Origin: Moraxellaceae bacterium
GTDB lineage: Bacteria; Pseudomonadota; Gammaproteobacteria; Pseudomonadales; Moraxellaceae
Direction of reading: 5' to 3'
NCBI GenBank assembly: GCA_030684415.1
Contig: JAUXNL010000537.1
Span: 1-6,797, forward strand
Length of the DNA stretch: 6,797 nt
Shown: piece after piece, positions 1-4,888 of the stretch
Layout: the number at the start of each line of letters is the position of its first letter
How positions within the stretch are numbered: the stretch's first letter is position 1
Program-made: the position numbers and the translations under genes
The notes under the pieces: model-generated
Databases searched by the model: none
Told to the model about the DNA's origin: nothing
What the model saw: the letters and a program-made list of their open reading frames with translations, nothing else

Positions 1-498
1 TCGCTGGAAATCAATCCGGTGCTGTCGCTGACCTGGAACCGCTTGTACATCCTGGCCTTCGCGTTGCTGGTGTTCTTTTTGCTGATGATGGCGATCAAAC
101 GCACCTCGCTCGGCCTGAAAATCCGTGCCGTGGCGCAGAACCGTGCCATGGCGCGCGCGGTGGGCGTGCGTGCTGACTGGGTCGATGCGCTGACCTTCGG
201 TCTTGGCGCCGGCATTGCCGGTATCGCGGGTGTGGCGCTGTCGCAGCTCACCAATGTCGGGCCCAACCTCGGCCAGGCCTACATCATCGATTCGTTCATG
301 GTGGTGGTGTTCGGCGGCGTCGGCAATCTCTGGGGCACGCTGGTCGGTGCCATGAGCCTCGGTGTCGCCAATAAATTTCTTGAACCGTTTGCCGGTGCCG
401 TCCTCGCCAAGATCATCGTGCTCGTCGTGCTGATCCTTTTCATCCAGAAACGCCCGCGTGGACTGTTCCCGCAAAAGGGCCGCGCGGCGGAGGGCTGA
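1..498 (+). CDS. urtB: Urea ABC transporter permease UrtB (3' end only)
   Basis: This is the C-terminal 165 residues of an inner-membrane permease of the LivH/UrtB family, which with UrtC forms the channel for urea import. The reading frame is open from the first base of the window, so the true start lies to the left. The GTG at 19 is an internal valine codon, not a start. Hydrophobic helices cover about residues 15-32, 63-82, 90-120 and 129-148. The loop R34-T-S-L-G-L-K-I-R-A-V followed by V-G-V-R-A-D is the cytoplasmic coupling segment typical of the family. The stretch Y-I-I-D-S-F-M-V-V-V-F-G-G-V-G-N-L-W-G and the later A-N-K-F-L-E-P plus F-I-Q-K-R-P-R-G-L-F are characteristic of UrtB rather than of the amino-acid permease LivH (from family knowledge). 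The gene ends with TGA followed at once by an in-frame TAG, then the ATG of urtC, so the two are clearly in one operon. Confidence 0.93.
   Translation, partial: SLEINPVLSLTWNRLYILAFALLVFFLLMMAIKRTSLGLKIRAVAQNRAMARAVGVRADWVDALTFGLGAGIAGIAGVALSQLTNVGPNLGQAYIIDSFMVVVFGGVGNLWGTLVGAMSLGVANKFLEPFAGAVLAKIIVLVVLILFIQKRPRGLFPQKGRAAEG
489..493 (+). promoter_or_regulatory. Ribosome binding site of urtC
   Basis: GGAGG lies inside the last codons of urtB, 8 nt before the urtC ATG at 502. It is a near-consensus Shine-Dalgarno sequence and fixes the urtC start. Its position inside urtB suggests translational coupling. Confidence 0.75.
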
Positions 499-501
499 TA
501 G

Positions 502-1692
502 ATGCTGTTGCAACGACTGTTCCTGAGCGACAAGGGTGGCATGATCGTGCTGGCGCTGCTCCTGTTGCTGGCGATTGCGGTGCCGGTGGGCAATTTGTTC
601 ATTCCGGCGGACTCACCGCTGCATGTGTCTACCTACACGGTGACGCTGTTCGGAAAATTCCTGTGTTATGCCCTGCTCGCCCTGTCGCTGGATCTGATCT
701 GGGGATACTGCGGCATTCTCTCGCTCGGACATGGCGCCTTTTTTGCGCTCGGCGGCTATGCCATGGGCATGTACCTGATGCGCCAGATCGGCACGCGCGG
801 CGTTTACGGCAACGCCGAACTGCCAGACTTCATGGTGTTCCTGAACTGGAGCGAACTGCCTTGGTACTGGTGGGGCTTCGACATGTTCTGGTTTGCCATG
901 TTGATGGTGGTCATGGTGCCGGGCTTGCTGGCATTGGTATTCGGCTGGCTGGCGTTCCGCTCACGCGTTACCGGCGTCTATCTGTCCATCATTACGCAGG
1001 CCCTGACCTTTGCCTTGCTGCTGGCGTTTTTCCGTAATGAAATGGGCTTTGGCGGCAACAATGGCCTGACCGACTTCAAAGAAATCCTGGGCGCGCCATT
1101 ATCGGCCGACAGCACGCGCATCATGCTGTTTCTCGCTTCTGTGATTGCCCTGGCCAGCGCTTACGTGGCCTGCCGCTACATCGTCACCTCACGGCTCGGG
1201 CGTGTGGTGATTGCCATCCGCGACGCCGAATCGCGTACGCGCTTTTCTGGATACCGTGTCGAATCCTACAAGCTGTGGGTGTTCGTGTTTTCCGCGATGC
1301 TGGCCGGCATTGCGGGCGCTTTGTTCGTGCCGCAAGTCGGCATCATCAACCCGGGCGAATTTTCGCCACTCAACTCCATCGAGCAGGTGGTCTGGGTGGC
1401 CGTCGGCGGACGCGGCACGTTGTTCGGGGCCATCGTCGGGGCCATCGGCGTCAACTACACCAAAACCTGGTTCACCAGCGTGTGGCCGGAGGCGTGGCTA
1501 TTCGCACTCGGCGCACTCTTTGTGCTGGTGACGCTGTTCCTGCCGCGCGGGATTGTCGGCTTGCAGTGGCGTCAACTGTTGGCCTCTTTGCGAGCACGCC
1601 TCAGCGGCGCACAGGCTGTTCCTGCGGCTGTGCCGACGACATCTGCCTCTGCACCAGCTATCGCCGCTGACACCTCGGAGAAATCCGTATGA
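502..1692 (+). CDS. urtC: Urea ABC transporter permease UrtC
   Basis: This is a complete 396-residue inner-membrane permease of the LivM/UrtC family and the partner of UrtB in the urea channel. Hydrophobic segments include about residues 13-34, 48-66, 72-93, 125-152, 157-177, 206-224, 257-280, 295-318 and 331-348. The N-terminal half has the family block L-S-L-D-L-I-W-G-Y-C-G-I-L-S-L-G-H-G-A-F (62-81). The cytoplasmic coupling loop runs R231-L-G-R-V-V-I-A-I-R-D-A-E and continues to G-Y-R-V-E-S-Y-K-L (250-258). The N-P-G-E-F-S-P-L-N-S-I-E block (283-294) and L-P-R-G-I-V-G-L (347-354) are typical of UrtC. Residues from about 360 to the end form an alanine-, serine- and proline-rich tail that looks disordered. 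The start is supported by GGAGG 8 nt upstream, and the stop overlaps the urtD start as ATGA. The N/E/W-rich loop around 103-124 (with E106, N115 and E118) sits between helices and may face the periplasm. The last point is inference. Confidence 0.95.
   Translation: MLLQRLFLSDKGGMIVLALLLLLAIAVPVGNLFIPADSPLHVSTYTVTLFGKFLCYALLALSLDLIWGYCGILSLGHGAFFALGGYAMGMYLMRQIGTRGVYGNAELPDFMVFLNWSELPWYWWGFDMFWFAMLMVVMVPGLLALVFGWLAFRSRVTGVYLSIITQALTFALLLAFFRNEMGFGGNNGLTDFKEILGAPLSADSTRIMLFLASVIALASAYVACRYIVTSRLGRVVIAIRDAESRTRFSGYRVESYKLWVFVFSAMLAGIAGALFVPQVGIINPGEFSPLNSIEQVVWVAVGGRGTLFGAIVGAIGVNYTKTWFTSVWPEAWLFALGALFVLVTLFLPRGIVGLQWRQLLASLRARLSGAQAVPAAVPTTSASAPAIAADTSEKSV
1677..1680 (+). promoter_or_regulatory. 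Ribosome binding site of urtD
   Basis: GGAG lies within the final codons of urtC, 8 nt before the urtD ATG at 1689. It supports this start, which gives a protein with an N-terminal extension, over an internal one nearer the ABC domain. The ATGA overlap with the urtC stop suggests translational coupling. Confidence 0.65.
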
Positions 1693-2525
1693 AGCTGCTC
1701 GACCGCTTGCCCAAAAACCCTTGGGCGACCCGCCAGCCCGGCCGTACCGTTCTCGACACGGCGGGCGCACTGCCGCTCGACACTTCACACGGCCCGGTGC
1801 TCTATCTTGAAGGCGTGAGCGTGAGCTTTGACGGCTTCAAGGCATTGAACGATCTCACGCTAGATATCGACGAAGGCGAACTGCGCTGCATCATCGGCCC
1901 GAACGGCGCCGGCAAGACCACCATGATGGACGTAATTACCGGCAAGACCCGCCCCGACAGCGGCCAGGTTTTTTTTGGCCAGCTCATCGACCTGCTGCAA
2001 CTCAGCGAGCACGAAATCGCGCAGGGAGGCATCGGCCGGAAATTCCAGAAGCCGACGGTTTTTGAAATGCTGACCGTGACCGAGAATCTGGAACTGGCCA
2101 TGGCATCAGACAAATCAGTCTGGGCCAGTTTGTTTTTCAAACTCTCCAGCGAACAGCGCGACCGCATTGATGAAGTACTGGAGCTGATCCGTCTTTCATC
2201 GTTGCGCCAGCAATCTGCCGGAGCTTTGTCGCATGGCCAGAAGCAGTGGCTGGAAATCGGCATGCTGCTCATGCAGAACCCGCGCGTGTTGCTGGTGGAT
2301 GAACCGGTGGCAGGCATGACCCATGAAGAAACCGAGCGCACAGCCGAATTACTGCTTTCACTGGCGGGCCGACACTCGGTCATCGTGGTGGAGCACGACA
2401 TGGCGTTTGTGCGCTCGATTGCGCGCAAAGTGACTGTTTTGCACCAGGGTAGCGTGCTGGCCGAAGGCAGCATGGATGAAATCCAGGCCAACCCGAAAGT
2501 GGTCGAGGTTTATCTCGGCGAATAA
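1689..2525 (+). CDS. urtD: Urea ABC transporter ATP-binding protein UrtD
   Basis: This is a complete 278-residue cytoplasmic ATPase of the LivG/UrtD type, which powers urea import together with UrtE. All nucleotide-binding motifs are visible: Walker A G-P-N-G-A-G-K-T (70-77), Q-loop Q120 in K-F-Q-K-P, signature L-S-H-G-Q (180-184), Walker B L-L-V-D-E-P with D204 and E205, and the switch histidine H236 in V-V-E-H-D. The signature followed by K-Q-W-L-E-I-G-M-L-L, and V-A-G-M-T-H-E-E-T after Walker B, mark UrtD rather than LivG (family knowledge). About 35 residues precede the ABC domain, including L-D-T-S-H-G-P-V-L-Y-L. I recall similar extensions in betaproteobacterial UrtD proteins. The gene overlaps urtC by 4 nt and is followed by urtE after 29 nt. 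A terminator-like hairpin lies inside the coding region at 2092-2137 and is listed separately. Confidence 0.96.
   Translation: MKLLDRLPKNPWATRQPGRTVLDTAGALPLDTSHGPVLYLEGVSVSFDGFKALNDLTLDIDEGELRCIIGPNGAGKTTMMDVITGKTRPDSGQVFFGQLIDLLQLSEHEIAQGGIGRKFQKPTVFEMLTVTENLELAMASDKSVWASLFFKLSSEQRDRIDEVLELIRLSSLRQQSAGALSHGQKQWLEIGMLLMQNPRVLLVDEPVAGMTHEETERTAELLLSLAGRHSVIVVEHDMAFVRSIARKVTVLHQGSVLAEGSMDEIQANPKVVEVYLGE
2092..2137 (+). other. Terminator-like bulged hairpin inside urtD
   Basis: An 8-bp outer stem pairs AACTGGCC (2092-2099) with GGCCAGTT (2123-2130). A 7-nt bulge on the 5' side (2100-2106) leads to a 5-bp inner stem, CAGAC (2107-2111) with GTCTG (2118-2122), closed by the 6-nt loop AAATCA. The hairpin is followed at once by a T-rich run in which eight of nine bases at 2129-2137 are T, partly overlapping the stem end. 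This is the layout of an intrinsic terminator on the + strand, but it lies within codons for the helical subdomain of UrtD. It may be a coincidence of codon choice or a polarity or attenuation element that acts when translation stalls. Function is unproven. Confidence 0.35.
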
Positions 2526-2545
2526 CGCCACGCGCACAGGAAAAC

Positions 2546-2549
2546 GGAG
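2546..2549 (+). promoter_or_regulatory. Ribosome binding site of urtE
   Basis: GGAG lies 5 nt before the urtE ATG at 2555, within the 29-nt gap after the urtD stop. It supports the chosen start. No hairpin or promoter-like pattern was seen in this gap, so urtE should be read from the operon transcript. Confidence 0.65.
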
Positions 2550-2554
2550 CCCGC

Positions 2555-3250
2555 ATGCTCAGCATCAATGGCGTCAATCAGTTCTACGGCCAGAGCCATA
2601 TCCTCTGGGACTTGAATCTGTCCATCCGTGAAGGCGCCTGCGCCTGCCTGATGGGCCGCAACGGTGTCGGCAAGACCACCTTGCTGAAGTGCCTGCTCGG
2701 CCTGCTGCCCGTAAAAAGTGGCGAGATCGTGTTTGACGGAAAGCCACTCACCCGTCTTTCCACAGAAGCGCGGGCGCGTGGCGGCATCGGCTATGTGCCG
2801 CAGGGCCGCGAAATATTTCCGCTGCTGACGGTAGAGGAAAACCTGAAAATTTCACTTGGCGCTCGCCGTGACGGTGCGCGTGACATCCCGGAAAAAATCT
2901 ACACCATGTTTCCGGTACTCAAAGAGATGCGGCACCGTCGCGGCGGCGATCTTTCCGGCGGCCAGCAACAACAGCTCGCCATCGGCCGCGCACTCGTGCT
3001 GGAGCCACGCTTGCTGGTACTGGACGAGCCCACGGAAGGCATCCAGCCGAACATCGTTCGTGAAATCGGCGAGGTGATCAAGCGCCTGAATCGCGAAGAA
3101 GGCCTGACGGTCTTGCTGGTGGAGCAAAAACTGCCGTTTGCGCGGCAAGTAGCGAGTGATTTTCACATTCTGGAGAAGGGCCGACTGGTCGCTGAAGGCC
3201 CGATCAGCCAGCTCGGCGACAGTGTCGTGCAGGAATTCCTCAGCGTCTGA
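2555..3250 (+). CDS. urtE: Urea ABC transporter ATP-binding protein UrtE
   Basis: This is a complete 231-residue cytoplasmic ATPase of the LivF/UrtE type, the second ATPase of the urea importer. Visible motifs are Walker A G-R-N-G-V-G-K-T (34-41), Q-loop Q83 in V-P-Q-G-R-E-I-F-P, signature L-S-G-G-Q (133-137) followed by Q-Q-Q-L-A-I-G-R-A-L, and Walker B L-L-V-L-D-E-P with D157 and E158. The phrase T-E-G-I-Q-P-N-I after Walker B is typical of UrtE. The usual switch histidine is replaced by Q191 in L-V-E-Q-K-L. To my knowledge this is normal for LivF/UrtE proteins and not a sign of inactivation. Length matches the family. It is the last urt gene in the window, and a strong terminator follows about 90 nt after its stop, so it probably ends the operon. 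Urease genes, which sometimes follow urtE in other bacteria, are absent here. Confidence 0.96.
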   Translation: MLSINGVNQFYGQSHILWDLNLSIREGACACLMGRNGVGKTTLLKCLLGLLPVKSGEIVFDGKPLTRLSTEARARGGIGYVPQGREIFPLLTVEENLKISLGARRDGARDIPEKIYTMFPVLKEMRHRRGGDLSGGQQQQLAIGRALVLEPRLLVLDEPTEGIQPNIVREIGEVIKRLNREEGLTVLLVEQKLPFARQVASDFHILEKGRLVAEGPISQLGDSVVQEFLSV

Positions 3251-3564
3251 TCCTGCTGGCAGCCGTGGAAAAACTGACCTTCTTTGGGGAAATTCCCCTG
3301 AGTGCCCCTGTCATTCGAGCGGAGAAAGGGGCTTCACAGCTTGCTGAAAACGCCCATCCGGGCTTTTTCAGCCCGCGGTTCAGGGAAAAAAAACAAGCCC
3401 AAGCAAACTCCGAATGAGTTCCGCTGATCACCGTGAGTCCTGCAACAAGACTTTCCTGAACGTTTGAAACGCTCAGCAGCGTCTCGCCTGAAACCGACAA
3501 ATGTACCGAGACTTTCGGAAAGCTGGCGCCTTGCTTCTTCACGAGCGATTCGTGCCTTTATTTC
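3251..3564. other. Convergent intergenic region, no gene seen
   Basis: This is a 314-nt region between the stop of urtE (+) and the stop of the membrane GAF protein (-). Both neighbours end here, so promoters are not expected and none was recognised. It contains the palindrome GGGGAAATTCCCC (3286-3298), the main terminator hairpin (3343-3372), an eight-base A tract (3386-3393), a weak 5-bp inverted repeat (3406-3420) and a short hairpin with ACGCT/AGCGT arms (3469-3482). Open frames across it have no usable ribosome binding site and do not look like proteins. Confidence 0.7.
3343..3372 (+). terminator. Rho-independent terminator after urtE, possibly bidirectional
   Basis: The outer arms GCTGAAAA (3343-3350) and TTTTCAGC (3365-3372) pair perfectly. 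Inside them, after one C/T mismatch, GCCC (3352-3355) pairs with GGGC (3360-3363) around the loop ATCC. Read on the + strand, the GC core is followed directly by five T residues (3364-3368), the classic intrinsic terminator layout for the urt operon. The A tract before the core gives a GTTTTC run on the - strand, so it could also stop the opposing transcript, about 190 nt past the - strand stop. A competing hairpin, GGGCT (3360-3364) with AGCCC (3370-3374), is mutually exclusive with this one. Confidence 0.8.
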
Positions 3565-4827
3565 TCAGTTTTCATGACCCCGCATCGCGAGCAACTGCGC
3601 AAAAATATCTGCCACACTTTCCGCCAGGCGGCATTGCTCCAATGAAAAGGCGGACAAACGTCCCAGCTCAATCACGACATGGGTATCTACATCTACCAGC
3701 ACTGGAACCACCAGCACCACTTCCGGACTGACTTCTGCAGAAGCCCCTCTGATGCGCAAATGCCCTGTTGGCAAATGCGTGAGCTGAATTGCTCGCCGCC
3801 CCGAGAGGGCTGGCGTCAACAGGCTGGCAGTTTGCTCCACTGCAGCGGGTGTGCGCCACATTTCGGCACTGCCGCCCCAAGCACTACACAACACCAGCCC
3901 ATCCGTCGTGATGCGATATGATGCCCCCACAAGCGCATCCGTTTGTGTCACCAAGAATCGCAGCGTCAGTGCATGCAGTTCATCCGCCTCCTGAAGGCCA
4001 CTGGCCAACATCCGGTACTCATGCAACTGCTGGCTTCCGCTGGCAGCGTCCGTCATGCCCGCGGGAACCCCCGCGACTTCATTTTGTGCCAGCAAACTCA
4101 TCTTGATGAAGCTGCGCCGCTCCGCCACCTCCATCATCAAGCCGATCACGGCACAGATCAGCAACGGCACAAAAAAATAAAGCAACAAGTCCAGCCAAAC
4201 AGGCACACGCTGCTGCTGCAGTATCGCCAGCAACGCAAGCACAAATGCCGCCAGCGACCACAGCAGAGCACTCTTTGCCGGCAGCCGCAAAATGGAAAAT
4301 GCGATGGCCAGAATGTAGATCGTTTCATATGCGGCCATGCGCCCGAAATACTGCTCGCCCAGCAACAAGGCACAATACGTAGTGCCCGTCAGGCAAATCA
4401 TCAGGCAGGCCCCCAGCAAGGACTCCACATGCCGCTCCATGCGCGGTATACGACTGGCAGCCACCAGTATGGCCAGCACAACGCCAATCGGTGCCACGGC
4501 CAAGCGCAGCCAGTCCTGCAATGGCGCATCGTGACTGCCTAGCGCAATCGGTACGACGACCAGCAGATAAATTCCCAGCAAGCCAAAAACGGAATAGCGC
4601 AAGAATTTCGCGCAACGCTCACGCGCTTGGGCACGGAAGGCCTGCTCCAGTGCCGGCGGCAGCCGCAGCAAGCCGAGCAACCCACGCGCCAACAACTGCC
4701 GCATGTCATCTTCGGTGGTCGCGGAAGTCACCTGCCCAGCCGCACCAGCAGCAAGCCCGTGCGCTGCCGCCTGAGTTGGCGTCTGTGCTGCTGCGCCAGT
4801 TGTACGCCCCCTGGGATTTGTCAGCAT
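3565..4827 (-). CDS. Six-helix membrane protein with C-terminal GAF-like domain, no output domain
   Basis: I do not recognise a named gene. With the start at 4827 the protein has 420 residues. Residues 1-40 are rich in Ala, Thr, Gln and Gly and look disordered. A basic amphipathic stretch (about 42-76, containing L-R-L-P-P-A-L-E-Q-A-F-R) precedes six predicted membrane helices at about 78-96, 107-125, 137-156, 166-182, 186-203 and 212-232. Immediately after the last helix comes E-V-A-E-R-R-S-F (233-240), then a linker, then a GAF-like domain at about 280-415, recognised from its overall pattern (ending in V-V-P-V-L-V, V-I-E-L and F-S-L-E-Q). This six-helix-plus-sensor layout is familiar from N-termini of diguanylate and nucleotide cyclases, but here the protein stops right after GAF. 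It probably senses a signal and may act through the adjacent GGDEF-EAL enzyme (inference). The ATG at 4827 was chosen because GAGGG lies 7 nt upstream. An in-frame ATG at 4881, only 7 nt past the upstream stop but with a poor ribosome site, would add 18 residues. Confidence 0.75.
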   Translation of the reverse strand: MLTNPRGRTTGAAAQTPTQAAAHGLAAGAAGQVTSATTEDDMRQLLARGLLGLLRLPPALEQAFRAQARERCAKFLRYSVFGLLGIYLLVVVPIALGSHDAPLQDWLRLAVAPIGVVLAILVAASRIPRMERHVESLLGACLMICLTGTTYCALLLGEQYFGRMAAYETIYILAIAFSILRLPAKSALLWSLAAFVLALLAILQQQRVPVWLDLLLYFFVPLLICAVIGLMMEVAERRSFIKMSLLAQNEVAGVPAGMTDAASGSQQLHEYRMLASGLQEADELHALTLRFLVTQTDALVGASYRITTDGLVLCSAWGGSAEMWRTPAAVEQTASLLTPALSGRRAIQLTHLPTGHLRIRGASAEVSPEVVLVVPVLVDVDTHVVIELGRLSAFSLEQCRLAESVADIFAQLLAMRGHEN

Positions 4828-4834
4828 CGCTGTG

Positions 4835-4839
4835 CCCTC
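4835..4839 (-). promoter_or_regulatory. Ribosome binding site deciding the 4827 start
   Basis: GAGGG on the - strand lies 7 nt before the ATG at 4827-4825. The alternative ATG at 4881-4879 has only a three-base GAG match upstream. This favours the shorter 420-residue form, although the 7-nt gap from the upstream stop makes a coupled start at 4881 possible. Confidence 0.5.
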
Positions 4840-4888
4840 GGCATCACCGCCAGCATAATCATCGGCACATGTGCGCCACATGACCCGC

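Noticed and set aside
1802..2491. 229-residue - strand open frame opposite urtD
   Set aside because: Antisense shadow of a certain gene. Its Ser-rich composition comes from the reverse complement of urtD codons.
3156..3347. 63-residue open frame on the + strand across the urtE end
   Set aside because: Mostly an out-of-frame shadow of urtE, with no ribosome site and no protein-like pattern.
3240..3542. 100-residue open frame on the - strand after the membrane GAF gene
   Set aside because: It starts with GTG, has no ribosome site at useful spacing, runs through the terminator hairpin into the end of urtE and has no recognisable domain.
3943..4542. 199-residue + strand open frame opposite the membrane GAF gene
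   Set aside because: Rich in Gln, His and Arg, as expected for an antisense shadow of hydrophobic codons. The - strand frame has clear membrane helices and a GAF-like pattern.
4865..4874. Ten-base palindrome GCACATGTGC near the start of the membrane GAF gene
   Set aside because: Short and inside probable transcribed sequence. One such palindrome is expected by chance in a few kilobases of both-strand reading, and there is no second copy to suggest an operator.
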